DNA of 64,000 nt from Armatimonas sp043757465 (GCF_043757465.1 NZ_JAYVPL010000124.1:1-64000); one strand, 5' to 3'; positions 8,425 through 17,287 are shown, counted from the stretch's first letter. Numbers and translations are program-made. Notes: generated by a model from the letters alone, not told the origin.

Positions 8425-10004
8425 AAACAACGCTATTGCTCCTCGCTCTCTCTCTATCAGTGCTCCCCCACTCAGCAGGAGCTAGAGGGCAGGCAACGGA
8501 GAGACCCAATATCGTCTATTTCCTGGTGGATGATATGGGCTACGCCGACTGTGGATTTAACGGCGGCAAGGACATCAAGACCCCCCACATAGATAAGCTC
8601 GCCAAGGCGGGCGCGATTCTGAAGTCGTTCTATGTCCAGCCCGTCTGCTCGCCCACGCGCTCGGCGCTACTGACGGGGCGCTATGTCACCCACACCGGGG
8701 TCTATACCATCGTCCGCCCAGGCGCACCCTGGGGCCTGCCACTCGCGGAGCGCCTGCTGCCCCAAGCCCTCAAAGAAGTGGGCTATACCACGGCGATCTG
8801 CGGCAAGTGGCACCTCGGCGAGTTTCAGGCCGCCTACACGCCCACCAATCGTGGCTTTGATCATCAGTACGGCCATATGTTCGGCGCGATTGACTACTTC
8901 ACCCACATCCGCGACGGCAAGGCGGACTGGTACCGCGACGATAAGCCGCTCAAGGAAGAAGGCTACTCCACGGAGCTGGTTGCCAAAGAGGCCGTGCGCC
9001 TCATCAACGCACAACCAAAAGACAAGCCGCTCTTTCTCTACCTGCCCTTCAACGGGATCCACGCCCCCCACCAGGTGCCCGAGCGCTATCTCACGACCTA
9101 CAAAGACCTGCCAAAGCCCCGTCAGACCATTGCGGGAATGCTCTCCGCCGTCGATGAAGCCATTGGGCAAGTGGTCGAGGCTTTAGAGGCGAAAGGGCTG
9201 CACCAGAACACGCTGATTATCTTCTCCAGCGACAATGGCGGGCCGGGGCCGGGACGCGTCACCGTGAACACGCCGCTCCGTGCGGGCAAAGGAACAATCT
9301 TTGAGGGCGGCATCCGCGCTGCCGCGTTTGCAACCTGGCCGGGCAAGATCGCGGCAGGCCAGACCATTGACGAGCCTCTACACGCCGTGGACTGGTACCC
9401 CACACTGCTCAAGCTCACGGGGGCCTCGCCCGTGCAGAAGCTCCCCGTAGACGGTAAAGACCTCTGGCCCGTGCTCACGAAGCGTGCAAGATCACCCCAC
9501 GATGCGCTGCTGCTCCATGGAACCCGCCCTGGTGTGGCCGCCGTGCGCAAGGGTGACTGGAAGCTACTTTTCAACGCCTCCGAGAAGGATGCCGAGGAGG
9601 GCAGCGACAACGATAAGCTCGCTGGCAAAGTAGAACTCTACAACCTCAAAGACGATATCGGAGAGCACAAGAATCTCGCGGCGACCCAGCCCGAGAAAGT
9701 CAAAGAGCTCCGCGCCGACTTAGAGGCGCTTCTCAAAGACGCCGTACCCAGCGGCGCGGACAAACCCACCACTGCCGCGCCGAGCGCGGCGAAGGGCCGC
9801 GATACCCTCTTCGATCAGAAAGACACCAACCACGATGGCAAGCTCACGCTGGAGGAGTTCCTGGTCGGCCCCAACAACCAGGCCGCGCCCCAGCAAGCCC
9901 GCATGCGCTTCACCAGCTTCGACACCAACAAAGATGGTTTCCTTAGCCGCGAGGAGTTTGTCAAGCAGGGCAAAAATCCGTCGTCTGGAGAAAGCAATGA
10001 ATAG
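8421..10004 (+). CDS. Secreted arylsulfatase with C-terminal EF-hand pair
   Basis: The 527-residue protein has a cleavable signal peptide (residues 1 to about 20), a sulfatase domain with metal site YFLVDDMGYAD and the motif CSPTRSALLTG (formylglycine Cys76), plus GKWHLG and SSDNGGPG. After a short Ala/Pro linker, residues about 465-520 carry two EF-hand loops, DTNHDGKLTLEE and DTNKDGFLSREE, expected to bind calcium. It is the only sulfatase here with an evident export signal. It overlaps the previous gene (ATGA) and its last 8 nt overlap the next start. Confidence 0.9.
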   Translation: MKTTLLLLALSLSVLPHSAGARGQATERPNIVYFLVDDMGYADCGFNGGKDIKTPHIDKLAKAGAILKSFYVQPVCSPTRSALLTGRYVTHTGVYTIVRPGAPWGLPLAERLLPQALKEVGYTTAICGKWHLGEFQAAYTPTNRGFDHQYGHMFGAIDYFTHIRDGKADWYRDDKPLKEEGYSTELVAKEAVRLINAQPKDKPLFLYLPFNGIHAPHQVPERYLTTYKDLPKPRQTIAGMLSAVDEAIGQVVEALEAKGLHQNTLIIFSSDNGGPGPGRVTVNTPLRAGKGTIFEGGIRAAAFATWPGKIAAGQTIDEPLHAVDWYPTLLKLTGASPVQKLPVDGKDLWPVLTKRARSPHDALLLHGTRPGVAAVRKGDWKLLFNASEKDAEEGSDNDKLAGKVELYNLKDDIGEHKNLAATQPEKVKELRADLEALLKDAVPSGADKPTTAAPSAAKGRDTLFDQKDTNHDGKLTLEEFLVGPNNQAAPQQARMRFTSFDTNKDGFLSREEFVKQGKNPSSGESNE

Positions 10005-10785
10005 TGGATTATTTGGAGGATGGGTTGCACTGGTTGCCATGCCTTTTGTACTCCTGATTTTCAAACGCACGATGCCTCTACCGAAGGGCTACCGCGACGA
10101 CGGGCCGTCTTTAGACGAGCTCAAAGAGCACTTAGGCAAGCGGGGGAGTGCCGCCGAGGGAAAAGGGGCAGCTATTGGCGCGGCGGTGGGCGTTGCGCTC
10201 TGCGGCGTAATTGGACTGGTGGCCTTCGGGCACTACCAGCGCTTCGCCAACGAGCCGCTTGCCGTGGCGGGGCAGAAGCTATTCTGGGCGATTCCGATGC
10301 TCTTCACGGTAATGGCGGGCGGGCTTGCCGGGACGTTCTACGGGCTGAGACGTTTTCTCGGGGAAGATTACGAGAGCTATGTTCGACTAAGTCGGTTGAA
10401 GGCGAACTACTGCGTGGATACGATCAACCGCTATCTTGTCGGGCTGATTTGTGGCATTGTTTTCTTGCTCTGTGGGCACTTTTTTGACAACTACACGGTG
10501 TTTGGCAAAGACACCATCACCCTCAACCCCTTCTTCTCTCTCGGCACGACAACCCATAGCTACAGCGAGGTCGAGAGCATTAAAGTGACGGAGAGCCTTC
10601 AAGCCCCCAACGGTAATATCATCCCCCGCCACGTCTGCGAGATTCGCTTCACCAGCGGCGATGTCTGGAACTCGGACTTTGGTCCCAGCTTCGAGGAAGA
10701 TGACACACGGCTCAGCGAGATCGAGCAAGTGGTCTCCCAGAAAAGCCACAAACAAATCGAAGCCGTGGAACGCATGACCCGGTAA
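9997..10785 (+). CDS. Membrane protein of unknown function
   Basis: The 262-residue protein has about four hydrophobic segments: residues 7-22, 57-78, 93-112 and 145-165. A soluble C-terminal part contains the pattern HSYSEVESIKV, like a small beta domain of PH type. The ATG at 9997 is chosen because it overlaps the arylsulfatase stop by 8 nt; the longer open frame upstream is antisense or out-of-frame coding. No family is recognised. Operon position suggests coexpression with the sulfatases but no specific role. Confidence 0.6.
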   Translation: MNSGLFGGWVALVAMPFVLLIFKRTMPLPKGYRDDGPSLDELKEHLGKRGSAAEGKGAAIGAAVGVALCGVIGLVAFGHYQRFANEPLAVAGQKLFWAIPMLFTVMAGGLAGTFYGLRRFLGEDYESYVRLSRLKANYCVDTINRYLVGLICGIVFLLCGHFFDNYTVFGKDTITLNPFFSLGTTTHSYSEVESIKVTESLQAPNGNIIPRHVCEIRFTSGDVWNSDFGPSFEEDDTRLSEIEQVVSQKSHKQIEAVERMTR

Positions 10786-10794
10786 AATGGGAGT
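10783..10794 (+). promoter_or_regulatory. -10 element (TAAAAT-N6-ATG) for an internal leaderless transcript
   Basis: TAAAAT (10783-10788) overlaps the stop codon of the preceding gene and is followed by GGGAGT and the ATG at 10795. The GGGAG could alternatively act as a very close Shine-Dalgarno. Confidence 0.45.
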
Positions 10795-11406
10795 ATGAAC
10801 CCCCACTTCAAGCTCCCTGCCCAGCTCAGCAGCTTCTCCGCGTACTTCGATCTCAAGGCGCGGGCCGAAGATGTCGCGGCGGCGTGGGGCTACCATTTAG
10901 AGCGACGGGTTCTGGAGCTTCCGCAGAGCACAGGGCCACTGGCGTGGGTTCCGGCGCTTCAAGTGCGCCTCACGGACCTGCTGACCCTCACCGACCTGAC
11001 CAGCGAGCAAGCGCGGCGTGAGGTGCTGATCGGCCCTGTGCTCACCGAGGCGGCACTGTACCTGCGGGCGCGGCTTGAGATTGAGTACCCTATCGAAGTG
11101 GCGGACAACCTCAAAGGGACACTAGACTATCTGCTGCAAACCACGCACCATCTTCTCGTGATCGAGGCCAAGCACGCCGACCCGACGCGGGGGTTTATGC
11201 AACTTGTCGCCGAGCTAATCGCGCTGGATAAATGGACAGACCTGCCCGACGAGACACTCTATGGAGCGATCTCGTTGGGAAGCTCCTGGCAGTTCGCCTG
11301 TCTCCAGCGCGAGAAAAAGTGCCTGATTCAAGATGTTAATTCCTATGCACTTCCTCGTGATCTGGAGACAATCGCCCAAACAATAGTTGGGGTATTACAA
11401 GCCTGA
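10795..11406 (+). CDS. PD-(D/E)XK nuclease-superfamily-like protein
   Basis: The 203-residue protein shows the restriction-endonuclease-like core. Glu85 lies in a first helix, Asp111 in GTLDYLL, then LLVIEAKHAD with Glu124 and Lys126, and Gln136 in a following helix. Similar stand-alone proteins are common in cyanobacteria and related phyla and usually have no assigned function. No DNA-binding domain is evident. It sits between a membrane protein (9-nt gap) and a sulfatase (3-nt gap), so it is cotranscribed with carbohydrate genes, yet has its own apparent -10 element. Confidence 0.6.
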   Translation: MNPHFKLPAQLSSFSAYFDLKARAEDVAAAWGYHLERRVLELPQSTGPLAWVPALQVRLTDLLTLTDLTSEQARREVLIGPVLTEAALYLRARLEIEYPIEVADNLKGTLDYLLQTTHHLLVIEAKHADPTRGFMQLVAELIALDKWTDLPDETLYGAISLGSSWQFACLQREKKCLIQDVNSYALPRDLETIAQTIVGVLQA

Positions 11407-11409
11407 AAA

Positions 11410-12735
11410 ATGAAAAAACCTAATATTTGCCTGATCTTCATGGACGACATGATGCACCGCTTGCTCTTAGACAAGGAAGTCGAGACGCCAAACTTAGACA
11501 AATTGGTGGCACGCGGAACGACGTTTACACACGCCCACAATCAGGGTGCGTGGTCGGGCGCGGTCTGCATTCCTAGCCGCGCGATGCTGATTACGGGCCT
11601 CTCGCTCTGGCACGCACGTGAGCGTATCGAGAAGACGACGCTGCTGGGCGAGTGGCTGGGTAGTCACGGCTACCAGACGCACTTTGTGGGTAAGTGGCAC
11701 AACTCCGACGCGGCCCTTCAGCGCAGCTACCAGACCCTCGGGCCCCACGCCGGTGGCTTCTATCCTTCAACAGACGAAAAAGGCGATGCGTATTTTCGCC
11801 CCGTGCCCGGCAACAATTGGCGCGCCGACGACACCACGCGCAAGGGGCACTGGCTGGAAGTAAACGGCAAGATCGTCCACAGTAGCGAGCACTGGGCCAA
11901 CGGGGCATTAGCCTTCCTCAAAAGCTCCCCCGTGCGCGGGGGGGGCACGGAGCCTTTCTTTCTGCATGTCGCGTTTCATGCACCGCATGACCCGCGCCAA
12001 GCTCCGACCGAATATCTCGACAAATACCCCGTTGAGCGTGTCAGCCTGCCGCCGAACTTTCTGCCCGAGCACCCTTTTGACAATGGAGACCTGAAAGTGC
12101 GCGACGAAAAGCTCGCGCCCTGGCCGCGCACGCCCGAGGCCATCAAGCTGCACCGCAAAGAGTACTACGCGATTCTGACACACGCCGACTACCACATCGG
12201 GCGCATCCTAGACGCGCTTCCCACCGATACCCTGGTCGTGTTTTCCGGCGATCATGGGCTCGCCGTGGGGGAGCACGGCTTGCTGGGCAAGCAGAACTGC
12301 TACGATCACTCCGTACGCATTCCGCTGGTCTTTGCCGGGCCGGGAGTTCCGAAAAACAAGAAAAATGATGCCCTGATCTACCAGAACCAGATCTTTGCCA
12401 CGCTCTGTGACTTAGTGGGGATTCCTCAGCCACCCAGCCTCGAAAACCCCAGCCTCGCGCCGCTGGTCAAGGGGGCAAAGCAGGAGCGCGACGCGGCGAT
12501 CTTCGGTGCGTATCTCACTGTCCAGCGCATGGTGCGCACGAGGGATTACAAGCTCATCGTCTACCCGAACGCCAAGCACGTCCAGCTCTTCGACATTCAG
12601 CGCGACCCGTGGGAGACCAAGAACCTCGCCGCCGAGCAGCCCGAGCAGGTCAAGAGCCTCTGGGGACGCCTCAACACGCTTCAGAAACAACTCGCCGACC
12701 CACTGGAGCTGCAGTTTTTTCCTAACGGTTCGTGA
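11410..12735 (+). CDS. Sulfatase (choline-sulfatase/N-sulfoglucosamine type), Cys type
   Basis: The 441-residue sulfatase has metal residues in IFMDDMMH, the modification motif CIPSRAMLITG (formylglycine Cys53), GKWHNSD, HAPHDPR and GDHGLAVGEHGLLGKQN. The last is typical of choline-sulfatase-like and heparan sulfatase-like branches. There is no signal peptide. It is the last gene of the 6.3-12.7 kb operon. Its last 14 nt overlap the 3' end of the convergent epimerase gene, so no terminator separates them. Confidence 0.85.
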   Translation: MKKPNICLIFMDDMMHRLLLDKEVETPNLDKLVARGTTFTHAHNQGAWSGAVCIPSRAMLITGLSLWHARERIEKTTLLGEWLGSHGYQTHFVGKWHNSDAALQRSYQTLGPHAGGFYPSTDEKGDAYFRPVPGNNWRADDTTRKGHWLEVNGKIVHSSEHWANGALAFLKSSPVRGGGTEPFFLHVAFHAPHDPRQAPTEYLDKYPVERVSLPPNFLPEHPFDNGDLKVRDEKLAPWPRTPEAIKLHRKEYYAILTHADYHIGRILDALPTDTLVVFSGDHGLAVGEHGLLGKQNCYDHSVRIPLVFAGPGVPKNKKNDALIYQNQIFATLCDLVGIPQPPSLENPSLAPLVKGAKQERDAAIFGAYLTVQRMVRTRDYKLIVYPNAKHVQLFDIQRDPWETKNLAAEQPEQVKSLWGRLNTLQKQLADPLELQFFPNGS

Positions 12736-13651
12736 TTCCCCAGCAAAATGGGTCAGTATCATCAAGAAGCAGCATCGCTTCGGCGCTAATCCACGCGCGG
12801 CCCGTGATCGTGGGAATCACCCCTTCGGCTTCGCGAAGGGGGGTGAAAGTTCCCTCAAAGACACTGCCGATGACGCTCTCTTGTCGCCAGATTGCGCCGG
12901 GGGCGAGCTTCCCATCGGCGGCAAGGCAGGCGAGCTTGGCGCTGGTTCCCGTGCCGCACGGCGATCTATCGTAAGCACCACCAGGGCAGAGAACGAAGCT
13001 GCGGGAGTGGTTTTCGGGGTCGCGGGGCGGACCGAAAAGCTCGATATGATCCAGCTCCGGCCAGCGTTTATTGGCCTCGTGCCGAATCTCCCACAAGAGC
13101 GCCGTGAGCCGCTCCATATTACCAACATGAATGTCTTCGCCGTGATCCGCGCACAGAAAGAACCAGTTCCCGCCCCAGGCAATGTCCCCCGTCACGCTCT
13201 GGCCACTCGGAAGCGTCAGAGCCACGGCCTTCTCGGTACGGTAACTCACCACATTTTCGATACTCACGCGGCTATCGGAGTGGAGCGTGGCGCTGACGAC
13301 ACCGACGGGCGTGTCTATTTTATGCGTCCCCGACGCAAGCTTGCCCAGATGCGCCAGAGTCGCTATCAGCCCAATCGTGCCGTGCCCGCACATCCCGAGA
13401 TAGCCGACATTGTTAAAGAAAATAATCCCACAGACACAGCCCGGCTCGTACGGCTCGACGATCAGCCCGCCCACGATCACCTCGGAGCCGCGCGGCTCGT
13501 TCACGGTCGCGCTTCGGTAGTGATCAAAGTCCCGCTCAAAGATGGCGACGCGCTCGGCGAGCGGGCCGTTGCCTAGCTCGGGACCACCGGAGATAATCAG
13601 GCGGGTAGGCTCGCCGCCGGTGTGAGAATCAATCACTGAAATACGTTGCAT
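12722..13651 (-). CDS. 4-hydroxyproline 2-epimerase (proline racemase family)
   Basis: This 309-residue enzyme has both catalytic cysteines of racemases/epimerases: Cys88 in MCGHGTIG and Cys232 in DRSPCGTGTS. 3-Hydroxyproline dehydratases have Thr at the first position, so epimerisation of trans-4-hydroxy-L-proline to cis-4-hydroxy-D-proline, or proline racemisation, is expected. The opening MQRISVIDSHTGGEPTRLI matches the 4-hydroxyproline epimerase branch. The ATG at 13651 is preferred, with an AAAGAG-type ribosome site 9 nt upstream; an in-frame ATG 21 nt earlier is possible. With the dehydrogenase at 149-1396 and the lyase at 21034-21942 it could form a hydroxyproline pathway, although the genes are scattered. 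Confidence 0.85.
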   Translation of the reverse strand: MQRISVIDSHTGGEPTRLIISGGPELGNGPLAERVAIFERDFDHYRSATVNEPRGSEVIVGGLIVEPYEPGCVCGIIFFNNVGYLGMCGHGTIGLIATLAHLGKLASGTHKIDTPVGVVSATLHSDSRVSIENVVSYRTEKAVALTLPSGQSVTGDIAWGGNWFFLCADHGEDIHVGNMERLTALLWEIRHEANKRWPELDHIELFGPPRDPENHSRSFVLCPGGAYDRSPCGTGTSAKLACLAADGKLAPGAIWRQESVIGSVFEGTFTPLREAEGVIPTITGRAWISAEAMLLLDDTDPFCWGITNR

Positions 13652-13749
13652 AGGCTTATCTCTTTTTACCATCTCCGAACGAAGAAGGTGGGAACCTGGA
13701 GTGTGCCGTGCTCCTCTAAGCAGTAACATTTGGAGAAGAGGAAATAACG

Positions 13750-14007
13750 ATGAGATTTATAGCATGGATCGTGGTTGGCTTGATCGCGGGTGTGATCGCC
13801 AAAGCTCTGATGCCAGGGTCGCGGGAAGAGCCATCAGGCTTGCTCTTCACTATACTTTTGGGAATTGTAGGGGCGGTTATTGGAGGATTCCTTAGTGGTA
13901 TGCTCCTGGGCGGTGGCGGTGCCAATGGGATTAATATCAGTAGTATCGTTATCTCCGTGATTGGTGCCTGTGTCTTTATCGGCATTCTGCGGCTGCTCAG
14001 GCGCTAA
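13750..14007 (+). CDS. GlsB/YeaQ/YmgE-family stress-response membrane protein
   Basis: The 85-residue protein is almost entirely hydrophobic, with three membrane helices separated by glycine-rich turns (IVVGLIAGVIAKALMPG, LGIVGAVIGGFLSG). It matches the transglycosylase-associated GlsB/YeaQ family in length and pattern. The precise function is unknown; members are often induced by stress. GGAGAAGAGG lies 9 or more nt before the ATG as a ribosome site. It may share a transcript with the 40-residue peptide at 14064. Confidence 0.85.
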   Translation: MRFIAWIVVGLIAGVIAKALMPGSREEPSGLLFTILLGIVGAVIGGFLSGMLLGGGGANGINISSIVISVIGACVFIGILRLLRR

Positions 14008-14063
14008 GGCTCATAAAGCTTTTTGAGGAGAGCATTTTTGAAGGCCGCTCCAAGGAGATAGTT

Positions 14064-14186
14064 ATGTTCGCATCCTACCCCATCAAGAAACTAGCCATAA
14101 CCCTCACCAACGCGATGGTTCTGATTAAGCTGCTGGCTATGGTTCCTTTTTTCAAGGTGATCGAGGATGACCCCGCTAGGGAATAG
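14064..14186 (+). CDS. 40-residue hydrophobic peptide (short ORF)
   Basis: The frame reads MFASYPIKKLAITLTNAMVL, continues through a hydrophobic stretch (IKLLAMVPFF) and ends in the acidic tail KVIEDDPARE before TAG. A strong ribosome site AAGGAG lies 6 nt before ATG (14053-14058), better than for most genes in this window. One or two membrane-spanning segments are possible. It lies 56 nt after the GlsB-like gene in the same direction. I do not recognise a family; real expression is likely from the Shine-Dalgarno but unproved. Nothing else is seen in 14187-14298. Confidence 0.45.
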   Translation: MFASYPIKKLAITLTNAMVLIKLLAMVPFFKVIEDDPARE

Positions 14187-14298
14187 TGGTCGTGTTGCCA
14201 CTCATAAACATCTGGACATAGTCCTAGCGCAAAAAGCTCTTCGGTAGTGATTGAGTTGCATAAGAAAAAAGAATCCCATCTGTGGTCTGAGGTTCCGG

Positions 14299-14310
14299 TA
14301 CAATTCGCGC
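14299..14310 (+). promoter_or_regulatory. -10 element (TACAAT-N6-ATG) for a leaderless transcript
   Basis: TACAAT (14299-14304), TCGCGC and the ATG at 14311. No -35 match was found at the expected distance. Confidence 0.6.
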
Positions 14311-15066
14311 ATGAGCAGTAGACTGATTTTGGGCGGGCACTCGTTTATCGCACAGCTGGGCTCCGACCCTGCGCCGGATGCGAAAACTCAAGATGCGATT
14401 GTGGCGGCGTGCTTGGATCACGGGATCACGACTTTCGACACCACGTATCTGCCCGAGCGGGTCGCGCTGGGCAACGCTCTCAAGCGCCTCGGCAGACGAA
14501 GCGAGGCCCAGCTCATCGCCTGGAACTTCTTCACGGACTTCGGGCCAGAAGGCTCCGTGGGTGGCCATGCGCCCTACGAGCCGCCGCACTTGGAGCAGCT
14601 GCTTGCGGAGCTTCAGAGCGAGCATATCGAGCACTTAGTGGTGCATCCCGTCAGCGATCCGGCGGCGCAGGAGCGGCAAGAGGCGCTCGCGGTGAAATGG
14701 CAAGAGGCAGGTCATGTCGGGCGGCTGGGGACGTGGATGCCGCCCTTGGACTTAGACTCCACCACCCCCGGCACGTATGCGTTTGCCGTCGCCCCGTGCA
14801 ATGTCACCAACACTGATGACGCCACGCCGCGCTTTGCTGCCTACAAGGCCCTCGGCTGGGAGACCCTCGCCACATCCCCCTTTGTACGCGGCTGGGAGCT
14901 GGATAAGCAAGTCGAGAGCCAGGGAAAAGACAAGGCCACCGTCGCCGACGAAATGTTGCGTTTCTCTGCGTTCTTCCCCAACGTGGACAGACTTATCGTC
15001 GCCATGCGCCGCCCGGAGTGGGTCGCGATCAACTGCGCCAGTATCGGGCGTGGGCCACTGGCTTAA
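14311..15066 (+). CDS. Aldo/keto reductase-like protein
   Basis: The 251-residue protein opens like an aldo/keto reductase (LILGGHSFIAQLG) and has the ITTFDTTYLPE segment corresponding to the catalytic Asp/Tyr region of the TIM barrel. A later segment reads NVTNTDD and WETLATSPFVRGWEL, as in the barrel's C-terminal half. It is shorter than usual (about 310 residues) and the canonical catalytic Lys and His are not obvious, so it may be a non-catalytic or divergent member. The ATG at 14311 is set by the TACAAT-N6 element; the open frame upstream to 14251 lacks a ribosome site. Confidence 0.6.
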   Translation: MSSRLILGGHSFIAQLGSDPAPDAKTQDAIVAACLDHGITTFDTTYLPERVALGNALKRLGRRSEAQLIAWNFFTDFGPEGSVGGHAPYEPPHLEQLLAELQSEHIEHLVVHPVSDPAAQERQEALAVKWQEAGHVGRLGTWMPPLDLDSTTPGTYAFAVAPCNVTNTDDATPRFAAYKALGWETLATSPFVRGWELDKQVESQGKDKATVADEMLRFSAFFPNVDRLIVAMRRPEWVAINCASIGRGPLA

Positions 15067-15097
15067 GGATCTGGCTATGTGCTATGGCAAATTTCAC

Positions 15098-15126
15098 TTG
15101 CACTCTTGAGCATTGCCCCTCATAAT
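15098..15126 (+). promoter_or_regulatory. Sigma-70-type promoter (TTGCAC-N17-CATAAT)
   Basis: TTGCAC (15098-15103) and CATAAT (15121-15126) are separated by exactly 17 nt and lie 44 nt before the ATG at 15171. Confidence 0.5.
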
Positions 15127-15170
15127 AGCCGCGAGTCCACGAGACTCTTGTTAAGATCACGGAGGTTGTG

Positions 15171-17237
15171 ATGCGCTTAGACTTTTCGTTTTTTGCTCTT
15201 CTTGCTCTGGTTCCACTGGCGGGATCGGGAAGAGCTCAGGAGCCCAGACGACTAATTCCAGTGCAGAGAAGTGAGAAGGTTGCAGTATCTCGGCTCGATA
15301 CTCTCAGCTTTACCAACCCTATTGACACGCGGCTGACAGTGAAGCCACCTCGTCCTGCCAACCCCACCGAGCCACCCGACTTTGTCTTCCAGTCCAACAA
15401 CCTGTCTGTAGGAGGAGTCCTTCCTCTGCCTGGTCGCCAAGAGAGAGGCGGGCTCTGGCCTGCTGTGGGGGCGACAGGGTGGTACCCACCCGATCCCGAT
15501 CTCGCCGTGGGTACCAACCATGTTGTTGCTGTGGTGAACTCGTCCATCGCTTTCTTCACCAAGTCGGGGACGAAACAGTTTCAGCAGACTGCGGGGAGCT
15601 TCTTTAGTGGAGTGGCGGTGGACACCTTCATCTTTGATCCGAAGTGCTTCTACGACAGGGCACACGATCGCTTCGTGCTGGTCTTTCTGGAGCAGGACGA
15701 CGCGACTCAGCTCAGCAAGCTCCTGCTGGCCGTGAGCGACGATGGCGACCCAAACGGAACTTGGTATCGCTATAGGATAGAGTCCAAGCTCACCTACAAT
15801 GGCTCTACCTACTGGCTGGACTATCCCGGCTTTGGCTACAATAAAGATGCCTATGTTGTCTCGGGAAATATGTTTGGCTTTGTTTCCGGCTTCGCAGGGG
15901 CACAGTTTGTCGTCATTCCCTCCGCGCCCTTGCTATCAGGTCAGCCTGCCACATCTGTCTCAATCCACGATCCCGGCTCCTCCAGTGTGCAGATAGCGGA
16001 CATGATGGACGTTAACCGCGAGGTGGTCTTTGGGGCCTCGCGCTCTTCTTCCACCACCGTCAAGCTCTTTGCGATCCAGAATCCTGGCACACCGAGCCCG
16101 ACCCTAGTCTCCTCCAATGTCACGGTTCCCTCCAACTCCAGTCCTGCAGGGGCTGCCCCCAGTACTAGTGGACGAACTCTGAGCACGGTGGATGGGCGTG
16201 TCTTCAACGCTGTCTGGCGCAACGGGCGACTCGTGACAGGGCATACAACTGCGGTGGGCGGGATCAACGCTGTGCGCTGGTACGAGCTCAGCACCGGCAC
16301 TTGGCCTGAGTCGGGGGCACCCTCGCTTGTGCAGGCAGGCAATATCGCCTCCTCTACCGAGCACTACTTCACCCCGGCTGTTGGGATCAACTCCCAAGGC
16401 GCGATCAGTGTGCTCTTCACGGCTTCCAGCTCAACTCTGACCGCCGACATCCGTATTGCCAGCCGGGCCGCCACCGACCCACTGGGCGCGATGTCTACCC
16501 CTACCACCCTGGAGTCCAGCGCGGGGAACAACTACCCAGATGGGCGCTGGGGGGACTACTTCGGTGTGGATGTCGACCCTACCGATGACACGACCTTCTG
16601 GGGAATCGGTGAGTCGGTTTCCTCGACCAATGCCTGGCGAACCTCGGTTTTTAGCTGGAATGTCAGCTCACCTACCAACACCGCGCCAAGCGTGACGATC
16701 GCTGCGCCTACAAGTGGGAGCACCTTCACCAGTGGCTCGCTGATCACCTTCACCGGCACAGCCAACGATATCCAAGATGGCAACCTGAGCTCTGCCCTTG
16801 CCTGGACTTCCTCGCTCCAGGGAGTGCTTGGCAATGGCTCAACCTTCTCGCGCTCGGATCTGGTGGTCGGAACCCATGTCATCACCGCCAGTGCCACAGA
16901 CTCGGGTAGCCTGACGGGAACGGCAACCACCACGATCACGGTTCAATCGCTCAGTTCGCCTCCGTCGGCTCCGAGCAACCTTGTGGTGGCCAAACAATCT
17001 GCAGGGGTGGCTCGGCTGACCTGGATCGACAACGCGAACAACGAGACAGGTTTTGCGATCGAGCGTGAGAAGAAGTCAGGTGGCAACTGGATCAATCCCA
17101 CGACCCTCACCGCAGGGGCCAATGTCACGACTCTGGACAACGCGGCGGGCTCGGGGAGCTTCCGCTACCGCGTCCGCGCGGTGAACGCTTCGGGGGCTTC
17201 CAGCTGGACGGCTTGGGTAAACTCCCCCCGCCTCTAA
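15171..17237 (+). CDS. Large secreted protein with C-terminal Ig-like and fibronectin type III domains
   Basis: The 688-residue protein has a signal peptide (residues 1 to about 22, ending GRAQ). The middle, about residues 90-500, is propeller-like, with repeated patterns such as DPDLAVGTNHVVAV and DPKCFYDRAHDRFVLVF. Residues about 505-590 form an Ig-like domain (APSVTIAAPTSGSTF onward) and residues 595-688 a fibronectin type III domain (PPSAPSNLVV, RYRVRAVNASG). No catalytic motif is seen, so a binding or surface role is likely. GGAGG lies 5 nt before ATG 15171 and decides the start over the GTG just before it. A strong terminator follows. Confidence 0.75.
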   Translation: MRLDFSFFALLALVPLAGSGRAQEPRRLIPVQRSEKVAVSRLDTLSFTNPIDTRLTVKPPRPANPTEPPDFVFQSNNLSVGGVLPLPGRQERGGLWPAVGATGWYPPDPDLAVGTNHVVAVVNSSIAFFTKSGTKQFQQTAGSFFSGVAVDTFIFDPKCFYDRAHDRFVLVFLEQDDATQLSKLLLAVSDDGDPNGTWYRYRIESKLTYNGSTYWLDYPGFGYNKDAYVVSGNMFGFVSGFAGAQFVVIPSAPLLSGQPATSVSIHDPGSSSVQIADMMDVNREVVFGASRSSSTTVKLFAIQNPGTPSPTLVSSNVTVPSNSSPAGAAPSTSGRTLSTVDGRVFNAVWRNGRLVTGHTTAVGGINAVRWYELSTGTWPESGAPSLVQAGNIASSTEHYFTPAVGINSQGAISVLFTASSSTLTADIRIASRAATDPLGAMSTPTTLESSAGNNYPDGRWGDYFGVDVDPTDDTTFWGIGESVSSTNAWRTSVFSWNVSSPTNTAPSVTIAAPTSGSTFTSGSLITFTGTANDIQDGNLSSALAWTSSLQGVLGNGSTFSRSDLVVGTHVITASATDSGSLTGTATTTITVQSLSSPPSAPSNLVVAKQSAGVARLTWIDNANNETGFAIEREKKSGGNWINPTTLTAGANVTTLDNAAGSGSFRYRVRAVNASGASSWTAWVNSPRL

Positions 17238-17255
17238 AACGAAGTTAGTTCCTTT

Positions 17256-17287
17256 GTGCCGCAGGCTCGTCCCTGCGGCACTTTTTT
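17256..17287 (+). terminator. Intrinsic terminator
   Basis: A perfect 10-bp stem, GTGCCGCAGG / CCTGCGGCAC, encloses a 6-nt loop and is followed by TTTTTT (17282-17287). It ends the 15171-17237 transcript. Confidence 0.9.

Noticed and set aside
12818..12845. Inverted repeat CACCCCTTCG...CGAAGGGGGGTG, considered as another MITE fragment
   Set aside because: It lies inside the well-conserved epimerase coding region (encoding TPLREAEGVIPTITG), lacks the element's terminal sequence, and no frame disruption occurs.
12506..13576. Plus-strand open frame of 356 codons overlapping the sulfatase end and the epimerase
   Set aside because: It covers the out-of-frame end of a sulfatase and the antisense strand of the epimerase, both firmly supported. 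Its composition is that of a shadow frame.
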